From: CAZEJK01 sp964512045
GTDB taxonomy: Bacteria > Acidobacteriota > Thermoanaerobaculia > Thermoanaerobaculales > Sulfomarinibacteraceae
NCBI GenBank assembly: GCA_964512045.1
Contig: CAZEJK010000047.1
Location: 1-28,331 of the forward strand
Direction of reading: 5' to 3'
Length of the DNA: 28,331 nucleotides
Position numbers and translations under genes: made by a program
The notes under the pieces: generated by a model
The model's input: only the letters and a program-made list of their open reading frames with translations
What the model was told of the DNA's origin: nothing
Databases searched by the model: none
Part shown: piece by piece, positions 7,718-16,199 of the stretch
Layout: each line of letters begins with the position of its first letter
Numbering within the stretch: position 1 is the stretch's first letter

Positions 7718-9147
7718 GGCGTGACGCTGTTCCGACCCCGGGACTTCGAGGTGTACAGCCGATCGTCCGCTATCGACACCAGCGCTTCCGGAGTGCGCAC
7801 GCTCTCCAGCTCGTTCACCGTGGCGACGCCAAACGATGCGGTGAGATGGATAGCGGTTGCAGAGGAGACGTGGAACTCGGTCTCGGCGATCGCACGACGC
7901 AGCCGCCGCGCGGCCACACACGCCGCATCCAGGTCGGTGTTGCCCATCACCAACAGGAACTCCTCGCCGCCGTACCGGCCGACTGCGTCTGCTGTACGCA
8001 GCTGATCGCCGAGAATCTCCGACAGCTGACGGAGTACAGCGTCCCCTGCGAGATGACCGTGCTTGTCATTGATCTGTTTGAAAAAATCAATGTCGCAAAG
8101 AATGATCGAGAGTGGCAACCGATATCGACGTGCTCTCTCCATCTCACTGTGTAGCCTGGAGAAGATCGATCGGTGGTTGAGCAGGCGGGTCAGGCCATCG
8201 AGGGTCGACAGCTCGCGCAGCCGCGCCGCGAGGCGAGCGTTGTCGATGACCATCGCAAGGTGGGTTGTCACTGCTGAGACCAGCCGATGGCCGACCGCGC
8301 GGTAGAGCGCAGGATCACGCGGAAGCACGCCGAGACCGATCTTCGCACCACGAGACGGCAGCTGATACGTCAGCAAACCGTCCGCGGTCTCCAGCTCATC
8401 CGCAACGCCCGTATCCGGGCGGACATGCACATGCACCGACTCGCGGTTGGACTCTCCCATGGCCTCGAGCAGGCGCCCCGCAACCGTGTACGGGTCAACG
8501 GCCGGGCGGTCTCCTGGGAAGAGACAGTGCACCGAGGTATCGAGCTCATCGACGACCGCCACCGCGACCGCCCTTGCGTCGACGACCTCAGCCAACGTCG
8601 CGAGCGTGGCCCAGTACGTCCCATCGAGCGTCTCCTCCGTCACCCCGCGGGTCATCACTCGCGTCACGAGAGTTGCCTCGAGCAGGCTCTTGTCGAGGTG
8701 GCGAGCCACCCGCGCCACAACCTCGAGGGGTCCCTGAGGCAGCTCGGACGCGGCCGCAACGGCGCCGCGCTCAGCGATACCCAGACCATGGATCGTATCC
8801 AGCAGACGATCCTCGACGGACTCCTTCAGCAGATAGGCGTCGGCACCGGTGTACAGGCTCCAGAAGCGCGAGGAAGCCTCCCGATGTGACGTGAGAATCA
8901 CGACGGGGATCGAGGACGTGGCTGGATCCCCTTTGAGAAGGCGCGTGAGCTGATTGCCATCCATCACGGGCATCTCGAGGTCCGTCACAACCACGTCTGG
9001 CAGCTCGCGCAAAGCGACGACTGCACCCTCGGCCCCATCTGAGGCCTCGAGCACCGTCCATCCGTCCTCCTCCAGGCGCTTGCGAAGCACAGCCCGTACC
9101 AGTGAGCTGTCGTCCACGATCAGGACCGAGCTGCACATCGAGCTCAA
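7714..9147 (-). CDS. Response regulator diguanylate cyclase, REC-(GAF-like)-GGDEF (WspR-like)
   Basis: This 477-residue protein is expected to make c-di-GMP from GTP when phosphorylated by the operon's CheA. REC occupies about 1-120, with acidic pocket Asp12/13 and phospho-acceptor Asp56 (VVTDLEMP). Residues about 150-305 look like a GAF-type sensory domain, leading to the usual ELSTLDGLTRLLNHRSIF entry into GGDEF. The catalytic motif GGEEF (393-397) is intact, and an RxxD product-inhibition site (384-387) sits five residues upstream. Pseudomonas WspR lacks the middle domain. TTG 9147 is chosen because GGGAGG lies about 6 nt upstream and it overlaps the cheB stop as TTGA; ATG 9138 is the alternative. 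Confidence 0.9.
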   Translation of the reverse strand: MSSMCSSVLIVDDSSLVRAVLRKRLEEDGWTVLEASDGAEGAVVALRELPDVVVTDLEMPVMDGNQLTRLLKGDPATSSIPVVILTSHREASSRFWSLYTGADAYLLKESVEDRLLDTIHGLGIAERGAVAAASELPQGPLEVVARVARHLDKSLLEATLVTRVMTRGVTEETLDGTYWATLATLAEVVDARAVAVAVVDELDTSVHCLFPGDRPAVDPYTVAGRLLEAMGESNRESVHVHVRPDTGVADELETADGLLTYQLPSRGAKIGLGVLPRDPALYRAVGHRLVSAVTTHLAMVIDNARLAARLRELSTLDGLTRLLNHRSIFSRLHSEMERARRYRLPLSIILCDIDFFKQINDKHGHLAGDAVLRQLSEILGDQLRTADAVGRYGGEEFLLVMGNTDLDAACVAARRLRRAIAETEFHVSSATAIHLTASFGVATVNELESVRTPEALVSIADDRLYTSKSRGRNSVTP

Positions 9148-10208
9148 CGGACACCTCCCAGCAGCCTGCGAATGCAGCGACCGATCTGACCCGGCGGCTG
9201 CGCACTCTGAGCGGCGCCAGCCGCCATGGCTGCCTGTGGAATCCCGAACACCACGCAGCTCGCCCTGTCCTGAACAAACGTCGGTGCTCCGGCCCGCCGC
9301 ATCGCCCCCATCCCGTCGACTCCGTCTCGTCCCATACCCGACAGGAGGACGCCGACAGCGTGCCGACCGTACCGCTCAACGCACGACTCGAACAGCACAT
9401 CGATCGACGGCCTGTGTCCGAACCGCGGGGGGGAACGGCTATCGAGCAGCACCCGCCGGTCCTCGGTGATCCGGAGGTGGGCCCCTGGAGGCGCCAACCA
9501 CACTCTCGGCTCGAAGGTCGGCTCCCCGCCCCTCGCAACTCGCACATCGACGCCCGTCTCCCGCGTCAACCAGTCCGCCAGTCCGGTCTCGAACCCCCCG
9601 ACGATGTGCTGCGTGATCAGGACACCAACAGGTACCGGCGGCCCGAGCGCGAGCAGTAGCTCCCGCACTGCACCCGGACCACCGGCGGATGCCCCGACCA
9701 CGACGAGCTGTGGTGTGACCTCCGCTACAGCGGGCGGCAACGGCGACAGCTCCTGCTCTGTCGCAGTCACCGGCGGCGCGTACGTCCTCGGCTCCAGGGC
9801 CACCGTCGCCAGCCTGCGCACCACCGCGGGCAAATTCTCCAGCATCGACCTCCAGTCATCCGGGCCCTCGGGCTTCGGAAACACCTCCAACGCACCGAGC
9901 TGCACCGCACGGAAGGCCGTATGCAGCTCGTCGCGACGAACCTGAGAGGTGATCACCAGAATCGGCGTCGGTCGCTGCCGCATGATCTGCTCGATCGCTT
10001 GGAAGCCGTCCATCTTTGGCATCTGCACGTCCAGAATGACGAGGTCCGGACGCTGGCTCATGACCGCTGCAACGCCTTCGACACCGTCCGCTGCCTCCGC
10101 CACGACCTGGACATCGGGGCACTGTGTCAGCACTCTGCGCAGCACCGCGCGAACGGTGGCGGAGTCGTCCACCAGAATCACCCGGATGGGCGCCGAGCGC
10201 GATGTCAC
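9144..10208 (-). CDS. cheB: CheB-type receptor methylesterase/deamidase (WspF-like)
   Basis: This 354-residue protein removes methyl groups from receptor glutamates, opposing CheR, and is activated by phosphorylation from CheA. REC spans about 1-125, with Asp14/15 and phospho-acceptor Asp60 (VILDVQMPKMDG). A Pro-rich linker (about 140-165) joins it to the esterase domain, where Ser174 (GASAGGP), His201 (TQHI) and Asp295 (GMGRDG) form the catalytic triad. The start is GTG 10208, which overlaps the cheA stop as GTGA, with GGAGG 6 nt upstream. It provides the adaptation arm of the operon. Confidence 0.95.
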   Translation of the reverse strand: MTSRSAPIRVILVDDSATVRAVLRRVLTQCPDVQVVAEAADGVEGVAAVMSQRPDLVILDVQMPKMDGFQAIEQIMRQRPTPILVITSQVRRDELHTAFRAVQLGALEVFPKPEGPDDWRSMLENLPAVVRRLATVALEPRTYAPPVTATEQELSPLPPAVAEVTPQLVVVGASAGGPGAVRELLLALGPPVPVGVLITQHIVGGFETGLADWLTRETGVDVRVARGGEPTFEPRVWLAPPGAHLRITEDRRVLLDSRSPPRFGHRPSIDVLFESCVERYGRHAVGVLLSGMGRDGVDGMGAMRRAGAPTFVQDRASCVVFGIPQAAMAAGAAQSAQPPGQIGRCIRRLLGGVR

Positions 10209-12256
10209 CCGCCACCTCCGACGCGCCGAATGATTCCGATGAGCTCCGTCGGATCGAGACCTTGTTTGACGAGGTACGCGTCCGCACCGGCCTCCAGGCC
10301 CGCCAGGCGGTCCTCAGGCCGGTCGCGGGTCGACACCACGATGACCGGCAACGCGGTCCGGCCTGGCATCCGCCGGATCCGTCTGGTCAGCTCGAGACCA
10401 TCCATCCCGGGCATCTCGACATCCGTCACCAGACAGTCGACGGCGTGCTCGGACAGCGCTCGAAGGGCGCTGTCGGCCTCTGCGACCGCGATGACCTCGA
10501 AACCCGCATCTTCCAGCAGACGCCGCTCCATCTCACGGGTCACCATCGAGTCATCCACCAGCAGGATCCGGACCGTCTCGTCGTCAGTCCTCTCCCGCAG
10601 ATCTGCGACCGCGCCGACACCACCAGTTGCCTGCGCGATGCGCGAAGGCGACAGCACCGCAACGGGTCGTCCGTTCGACAGCAGCGCCATTCCCTCGAAG
10701 ATCTCGCTGCTGCTGTGCTGCAACGGGCGGATCAGCACGTCCTCCTCGGTCAGCACCTCATCAACCCCGATCGCCAACGGCGCTCCTCCAGTGGAGCCTT
10801 CGATCAGCACTTTACCGGGCGAAGAGCCGCCGGACCCGATCAGCCGTGCGAGCGGGATAAACGCCGCCAGGCCGTCTCCGATCCGGACGAACCACCGACC
10901 GTCCTTCTCGACAGCGCGAGCGCCCACCAACGAGTGGTAGCCGCTCACGAACCCGGCCGGCAGCCCGACCCGGCTCTGTCCGGAGCGCACGACCACCAGC
11001 CGTTCCCCTCGTCGCATCGCTGGAACGTCGACCGTGACGGCCGTCCCATGGCCCGGCGTGGACTCGATCCGCAGGTCGCCGCCGATCCGCTGTGTCGCCG
11101 CCGCTACGGCATCCAGGCCCACACCTCGTCCCGAAACATCTGTCACCTCGCTCCGAGTCGTAAACCCTGGAACGAGCAGGAGCTGCAGTGCCTCGTGTCC
11201 GGTAAGGCTCCCACGGCGCCGGGCGTCGATGATTCCGAGCTCGACAGCCCGGTCCGCGATCAGGTCAGGGTCGATGCCAGGACCATCGTCAGCGACGGTG
11301 ATCGTCACCCGCTGCCCCACCGATCCCGCAGTGATGGTCACCCGCCCCGGCGCCGGCTCGTCGGCGCCTTGGGGCGTCTCCACACCCGCGACACCGTGAT
11401 CGACTGCGTTGCGCACGAGGTGGAGCAGCGCCTCCGACAGGGCGTCCACGACCCTCCGATCGAGCCGGGTCTCTCCCCCGCTCAGCTCGACGGTCACCCT
11501 CGTGCCGAGCGCCTGTGCCAGCTGGCGTGCGTGCCGAGCCAGCTTCTGCTGCACTGGTCTCAATGGCTGCATCTGCAACATCAGCAGCTCGTCGAGCTGC
11601 CGATCGATCTCGGCCCGCACGGTACGAGTCAGCGACTCCAGCTCCTCGGCCACAGACCGCACTGCGGAAGCCACCTCCTCCCGTCGCACTTCGCTGGGCG
11701 CACCCGCCACTGGTTCGACACACTCACACTGATGTGCAAGCTCACCGAGCCGCGCACGCAGAGCACCGAACGCCTGCAACGTGACGCGGACATGGGTCGC
11801 CCGGTCCGCCATATCGCCTAGCACCTCCGCCGGCACTCGCAGCTCATCCGCCGCTCGAGTGGTTGCAGCTCGCTCGGTGGACACAACCGCACCGTCCGCC
11901 CCAGAGCGCCCCTCCGCTCCCCCGAGATGTCCAACCGTTTCGGCGTCGACTGACGGTACCGACCCGGACTCCATCTCGTCCACTGCCTGCCCGAGCGCGT
12001 CCAAAGCTTTTTCGACGTCTCCTCGCGGTGGCAACGGCTCATCGCCCAGCATGTCTTCGACGGCGTGGCACACGTCGGCAAAGCCCCGCAACCCGAGCAT
12101 GCGCGAGGCGCCCTTCAGTGCGTGCAGCTCTCGGCGCATCTCCTGCACCGCGCGCGCATCTCCCGCGAACGCCGACAACAGCTCGGTCAGACGCTCCAGC
12201 CGTCCGTGGGCCTCCGAGGCGAACAGCGGCAGCAGATCAGAAAGGTCGTCGGCCAC
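10205..12256 (-). CDS. cheA: Hybrid chemotaxis histidine kinase CheA-REC (WspE-like)
   Basis: This 683-residue hybrid kinase has, in order: an Hpt domain with the phosphorylatable His45 (ELHALKGASRMLG), a spacer, a P3 dimerisation helix pair (about 150-235), and an HATPase with N-box HLVRNAVDHGVAG (279-291), DDGPGI (323-328) and GRGVGL (376-381). A CheW-like domain (about 415-545) and a C-terminal REC domain with Asp612 (VTDVEMPGMDG) follow. A separate P2 CheY-docking domain is not evident. The fused REC is typical of WspE and other non-flagellar systems and may act as a phosphate sink or relay. Expected targets are CheB and the REC-GGDEF protein. GTG 12256 starts 4 nt after the receptor stop; no clear ribosome site is visible, so coupling is likely. 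Confidence 0.95.
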   Translation of the reverse strand: MADDLSDLLPLFASEAHGRLERLTELLSAFAGDARAVQEMRRELHALKGASRMLGLRGFADVCHAVEDMLGDEPLPPRGDVEKALDALGQAVDEMESGSVPSVDAETVGHLGGAEGRSGADGAVVSTERAATTRAADELRVPAEVLGDMADRATHVRVTLQAFGALRARLGELAHQCECVEPVAGAPSEVRREEVASAVRSVAEELESLTRTVRAEIDRQLDELLMLQMQPLRPVQQKLARHARQLAQALGTRVTVELSGGETRLDRRVVDALSEALLHLVRNAVDHGVAGVETPQGADEPAPGRVTITAGSVGQRVTITVADDGPGIDPDLIADRAVELGIIDARRRGSLTGHEALQLLLVPGFTTRSEVTDVSGRGVGLDAVAAATQRIGGDLRIESTPGHGTAVTVDVPAMRRGERLVVVRSGQSRVGLPAGFVSGYHSLVGARAVEKDGRWFVRIGDGLAAFIPLARLIGSGGSSPGKVLIEGSTGGAPLAIGVDEVLTEEDVLIRPLQHSSSEIFEGMALLSNGRPVAVLSPSRIAQATGGVGAVADLRERTDDETVRILLVDDSMVTREMERRLLEDAGFEVIAVAEADSALRALSEHAVDCLVTDVEMPGMDGLELTRRIRRMPGRTALPVIVVSTRDRPEDRLAGLEAGADAYLVKQGLDPTELIGIIRRVGGGG

Positions 12257-12260
12257 GGAA

Positions 12261-13877
12261 TCAGATCTTTGTCCACCCGGTGAGGTTCACATCGAGGCCG
12301 AGCACACCCGCCATGGCGCCATCGAGCCGGAGCACGGGGCAGGCCACGGTAAAGCACTGCTCGTCGGTGAATGCTGACTCGTACACGGGCGAGACGACAG
12401 TTCGATTCCTGCGGACAACCGCCTGAAACCATGGACGATCCGCAAACCGCCGCCCCACCTGGAGCACGCCGGAGGTGTCCTTCTCGACGATCCGATCCTG
12501 GTTGACCGCAAACGCCACCATCGCACCCTGATCGTCGACCACGTATGCCAGCTCGACGTAGCCGTTGTCGTTGACGAACCGCCGCAGCAGCTCCTCCGTG
12601 GCTTCCCAGCTCTCGTCGCGATCAGCCAGCTCGGACGCCAGCGAGCGCACGATCCGCTGCAACGAGCGAGGAGAGTCCAGGTGGAACGACTGCGTGAGGA
12701 GCTGAATCGAGAGCGCGAGGTTGATCAACCTGTCGGCCGCCCCCGAGAACTGTTTGAGACCGTCTGCAACCTGCTGCACGACCTCGCTGACCTCCTTCAA
12801 GGTCATGACCACCTGGTCCGAGGCTGTCTGCTGCTCCTGGGTTGCCAGCGAGATCTCCTTGGCGGTGTGCGCCGTGTCGCTCAGTGCACCCCGCAGCTGA
12901 TCGATCGCTGCCTCGGCGGAGCGGGCCTGCGACAGCACCTGTGCCGCCTCCTTGCCACCCTCCTCGGTGGCGACCACGGCGCCGCGGATGGAGCCGGAGA
13001 ACTCCTCGAGCAACGCTCGCACCGAGTCCACCGACTCCCTGGATCGCTGCGAAAGCCGCCGGACCTCCTCCGCAACCACCGAGAACCGTCGGCCATGCTC
13101 ACCCGCTGCCGACGCCTCGATCGCCGCGTTCAGCGCGAGGATGTGGGTCTCATGGGAGATCTCGGTAATCAGATCGAGAATCGTGTAGATCTCCTTGGCC
13201 TTTGAGTCGACGGTGTTGGCCCGCTCGGCGATGTCCTCGATCCTCTGGCGTACCGCCTCGACGCCGCCGAGGGCCGCTTCCACCGCCTGCATCCCCTTCT
13301 CTCCGGAGGCCTCTGCCTGTGCCGCAAGATCGGCCTGACCAGACGCGTTCGAGGCGATCTGCGCGGCAGTCCGAGCCAGCTCCTCGGTCGTGGAGGTGAT
13401 CTCCATGACCGCTGCCGCCTGCTGGGATGAACCCGACGCCAGCTCCGAGACCGTCGCGTGCACCTGACCGGCGGCAAACGCCACCTCCACCGAGCTGTCC
13501 TGAATCTGCCCCATCAGAGCCGCGAGAGCGCGTGCAGCAGATACGGCGGTCGTGGAGATCTCCTCTGGCATCCCGGGACGTTCCTCGGCGGCGGTCACGA
13601 GATCGCCGCCGCGCAGTGCAGCCAGCGCCACCAACGCCTCTTTGCGAAGATCGCCAAACGCCGTCTCTGCTTCCCGCAAACGCCGGTCCTGCTGGCGAGC
13701 TGGAACGATCACCCACCAGAAGTACACTGCCACGGCGATCAGCCCTACGAGCGCGATCGGCCCGAACACCGGAAGGCCAGCGCCCGAGATCAGGGCCGCA
13801 CTGCTCGCGACGACCAGGACGCCAATCAGAACCGCCATACCGATGGCAGCGCATCGGACGCACTGTCCTTCACTCAT
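12261..13877 (-). CDS. Methyl-accepting chemoreceptor with C-terminal Cache/PDC-like domain
   Basis: This 538-residue receptor starts at ATG 13877, overlapping the previous stop as ATGAGTGA; upstream ATGs at 13898 and 13913 are possible but lack ribosome sites. Two hydrophobic segments (about 9-31 and 36-58) are separated by only a few residues, so there is almost no extracytoplasmic domain. A short HAMP-like linker follows. The signalling hairpin tip is conserved at about 242-280 (ILALNAAIEASAAGE, then VVAEEVRRLSQRS). Residues about 400-538 resemble a Cache/PDC sensory domain (RPWFQAV, SPVYESAF, AGVLGLDV), placed on the cytoplasmic side after the signalling domain. The ligand is unknown. It is the operon's only receptor and presumably the input to CheA. 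Confidence 0.9.
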   Translation of the reverse strand: MSEGQCVRCAAIGMAVLIGVLVVASSAALISGAGLPVFGPIALVGLIAVAVYFWWVIVPARQQDRRLREAETAFGDLRKEALVALAALRGGDLVTAAEERPGMPEEISTTAVSAARALAALMGQIQDSSVEVAFAAGQVHATVSELASGSSQQAAAVMEITSTTEELARTAAQIASNASGQADLAAQAEASGEKGMQAVEAALGGVEAVRQRIEDIAERANTVDSKAKEIYTILDLITEISHETHILALNAAIEASAAGEHGRRFSVVAEEVRRLSQRSRESVDSVRALLEEFSGSIRGAVVATEEGGKEAAQVLSQARSAEAAIDQLRGALSDTAHTAKEISLATQEQQTASDQVVMTLKEVSEVVQQVADGLKQFSGAADRLINLALSIQLLTQSFHLDSPRSLQRIVRSLASELADRDESWEATEELLRRFVNDNGYVELAYVVDDQGAMVAFAVNQDRIVEKDTSGVLQVGRRFADRPWFQAVVRRNRTVVSPVYESAFTDEQCFTVACPVLRLDGAMAGVLGLDVNLTGWTKI

Positions 13878-14199
13878 TCCACGCACCACCTTCCTCATCG
13901 TGTTGTCGGGCATCGGCGGCCGCCGCGGTGAGAGCTCCCGGGGGCCGCTGAGGATCGACAACAACCACCGGCCGGGAGTCGAACAGGCTCAACCCGACCG
14001 CTGTCTCTCGCCACAAGCTACCGAGAAGCCCGAGAGGCCGCACACGCAGCTCACCCACGACCGTGACCACCTCGTCGATCGCTAGCCGGTTCGTCCCCAG
14101 GGACAACGCCAGGCTGCGGCCATCGGCCTCCACCTTTGGGTTCAGCGCATCGGGAAGCGCCCAGTCGATGCCGCACCGACGGACGATCAGCCAGCTCAC
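13870..14199 (-). CDS. Short CheW-like protein
   Basis: This 109-residue protein starts at GTG 14199, overlapping the cheW stop as GTGA, and runs into the receptor start. The portion NRLAIDEVVTVVGELRVRPLG followed by GLSLFDSRPVVVVDP reads like the second half of a CheW beta-barrel, with a loosely similar N-terminal half. At 109 residues it is clearly shorter than a standard CheW (about 150-160). It may serve as the second coupling protein, the role of WspD in Pseudomonas, or be a reduced or degenerating CheW. The assignment rests on local resemblance plus position. Confidence 0.55.
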   Translation of the reverse strand: MSWLIVRRCGIDWALPDALNPKVEADGRSLALSLGTNRLAIDEVVTVVGELRVRPLGLLGSLWRETAVGLSLFDSRPVVVVDPQRPPGALTAAAADARQHDEEGGAWNE

Positions 14200-14645
14200 C
14201 CGTCCAGCTCCACCGCCCACCGGTCCAGGTCCATGACCTGCGCCACCGAATCGCCAACCGCGACCCGGCCAACGACGACTCCTCGGGTCTCCTCCACCAC
14301 GTCCTCCGGGCTCAGGTCAACGATGTCCAGCGCCTCATCCACCGCGAGCACCACCAGCTCCTCGCCGTCCTCCCGACACATCCACACGATGATGAAGTCG
14401 CCAACCGACAGCGCCGACCCACCCGGTGAGCCCACCACGTCGGCCAGATCCAGAACCACCAGCGGCTCGCCGTTGTACTCGGCCAGCCCACGCAGAGGTC
14501 CGGTAGCGCCCGGCAGCGGGTACACGCTCAGGCCGCTGATGATCCGTCGCACGCGCGCGATCGGGATCGCACAGATCTCATGGCCCATGCGAACCGTCAC
14601 GTAGCGGTGACTCGGATGCGCGGAAGAGGCCGCAACAGACTCCAC
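14196..14645 (-). CDS. cheW: CheW coupling protein
   Basis: This 149-residue protein bridges receptor and CheA kinase. The CheW fold is visible from HRYVTVRMGHEICAIPIARV through RGLAEYNGEPLVVLDLADV (strand-turn typical of CheW) to the ELVVLAVDEALDIVDL segment. GTG 14645 is preferred because a TATCCT box lies exactly 6 nt upstream, implying a leaderless mRNA; a TTG at 14663 is the longer alternative but falls upstream of that box. It is the first gene of the seven-gene chemosensory operon and starts 33 bp after the transporter gene. Confidence 0.9.
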   Translation of the reverse strand: MESVAASSAHPSHRYVTVRMGHEICAIPIARVRRIISGLSVYPLPGATGPLRGLAEYNGEPLVVLDLADVVGSPGGSALSVGDFIIVWMCREDGEELVVLAVDEALDIVDLSPEDVVEETRGVVVGRVAVGDSVAQVMDLDRWAVELDG

Positions 14646-14651
14646 GCCACC

Positions 14652-14682
14652 AGGATAGCGCAATCGGCCGCCGCCGCGTCAG
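14652..14682 (-). promoter_or_regulatory. Leaderless promoter of the chemosensory operon
   Basis: On the minus strand CTGACG (14682-14677) and TATCCT (14657-14652) are 19 bp apart. Six bases then precede GTG 14645, which would be the first transcribed codon. The -35 box overlaps the stop codon of the transporter gene. This is based on spacing and consensus only. Confidence 0.45.
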
Positions 14683-16199
14683 CCCGTTGCCTCGATCAGG
14701 ACCTCCATACCCATCAGTGGCCAGATCAGGATCACGAAGATCGCCACCACCACCATCAGAAGAGCGCTCGCCGGAATACCAGCATTGAAGAACTCCCCGG
14801 AGGTGAACTGCTTGGACTCGTAGGCGATGGCGTTCGGGGCGGCGCCCACCAGGAACAGGAACGGCATGCCCGCCACGACCAACGATGAGAACAGGATCAC
14901 CTCGCCAGAGACACCGAGGTATGGTGCGATCTTCAATGCGACCGGCAAGCAGATTGCAATTGCAGCCACGTTCATGATCAGGTTGGTCATGATCATGACA
15001 AAGAACGCAACACCCAGTATGAACACGACCGCCGGCGCAGCCTGGAGCGCCGACACGGCCTTGACCGCCATCCAGTCCGCAGCACCCGTCTGCACCAGGC
15101 AGTAACCGAGGCTCATGGCGCCGCCGAAGAGCAGGATGATGTTCCAGGGAACGCTTTCCAGATCCTTGATATCAAGGATCTTTAGCAGGAAAAACAGCAC
15201 TGTGGCGACCAGGATCACTCCAGCCTTGTCCACAGGCTTGAGGAACGGGATGAAGGAGCGCAGGCTCATCACTGCTACGGCAGTCAGGGTGATCACCAGC
15301 GCCAGGATCTCCGGTGTGGACACCGGCCCGAGCCGCTTGTACAGATCGCGAGCTCGTTCTCGCAGCCCCGGGATCGTGGCGTGCTCCGGCTTGAACACGA
15401 CCATGACGAAGCCCCACAGGACAAACACCATCAGCCACCCGATCGGGAACATGTAGTAGCTGAGCTGGAAGAAGGTGACCTCGGCGCCCATGATCTCGTT
15501 GAAGAACCCGATGGCGATAGCACCTCGCGCAGCGCCGAGCAAGGTCACGATCGAGCCTGCCCCGGCCACGAACGCCATACCAATGAACAGACCTTTACCG
15601 AACTTGGTCGGCGTCTCGTCATCGGTGTACAGCGCGTAGATCGCCACCAGCAGCGGGTACACCGTCGCCGCCACCGCCGTATGCGCCATGATGTGCGTGA
15701 GCACCGCAGTCAACAGAAAGCAGCCCAGGTAGATGCGGCTCGTCTTCTCTCCGACGATGGTCAGCATCTTGTACGCGAGCCGCTTCGTCAGGCCGGTCTT
15801 GGTGAACACCATGCCGATCACGATCGATCCGAAGATGAACCACACCGACGGGTGAAAGAACTCCTTGAAGGCCAGCTCGGGGCCTCGAATGGGATCCGCC
15901 TCCCCAACGAAGAACTTGTCGGGCCGGATCAGAAACAGCGCCTGGATCACACCGATGGCGATCGATGTCACCCCGATCGGGACGACCTCGAACACCCACC
16001 AGATCGCTGCAATCAGAAAGAGACCGATTGCGGCCTTACCCTGTGGTGTCAGCTCGAACGACTTGCCGAGCGGATCCACGGCAGCCGGCCATTGCGGTGA
16101 CAGATACACGATGAGAAAAAGGCCGATCCCCAGTCCGAGCAGGATCAGCCTTTTGACATCCACACTCCGTTGCGGCCGGGCAGCTCTGAGAGCGTTCAC
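14679..16199 (-). CDS. DASS/SLC13-family anion transporter, candidate sulfate transporter
   Basis: This 506-residue integral membrane protein has about a dozen hydrophobic segments. Family features include the two-repeat layout, HPSVWFIFGSIVIGMVFTKTG in repeat 1, and SVPWNIILLFGGAMSLG in repeat 2. The two Ser-Asn-Thr substrate/Na+ motifs of dicarboxylate members are replaced here by AHT (172-174) and MNV (409-411), so dicarboxylate specificity should not be assumed. GTG 16199 overlaps the preceding stop as GTGA, with GGAGG about 7 nt upstream. Co-translation with the kinase-like/CBS gene and proximity to the pyrophosphatase and sat genes suggest sulfate as substrate. DASS proteins are among the known sulfate carriers of sulfate reducers, but this one's substrate is inferred. 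Confidence 0.8.
   Translation of the reverse strand: MNALRAARPQRSVDVKRLILLGLGIGLFLIVYLSPQWPAAVDPLGKSFELTPQGKAAIGLFLIAAIWWVFEVVPIGVTSIAIGVIQALFLIRPDKFFVGEADPIRGPELAFKEFFHPSVWFIFGSIVIGMVFTKTGLTKRLAYKMLTIVGEKTSRIYLGCFLLTAVLTHIMAHTAVAATVYPLLVAIYALYTDDETPTKFGKGLFIGMAFVAGAGSIVTLLGAARGAIAIGFFNEIMGAEVTFFQLSYYMFPIGWLMVFVLWGFVMVVFKPEHATIPGLRERARDLYKRLGPVSTPEILALVITLTAVAVMSLRSFIPFLKPVDKAGVILVATVLFFLLKILDIKDLESVPWNIILLFGGAMSLGYCLVQTGAADWMAVKAVSALQAAPAVVFILGVAFFVMIMTNLIMNVAAIAICLPVALKIAPYLGVSGEVILFSSLVVAGMPFLFLVGAAPNAIAYESKQFTSGEFFNAGIPASALLMVVVAIFVILIWPLMGMEVLIEATG

Noticed and set aside
13878..13964. Longer receptor N-terminus starting at 13964, 13913 or 13898
   Set aside because: These starts lie inside the short CheW-like gene and lack ribosome sites; ATG 13877 gives tight coupling and a normal first membrane helix.
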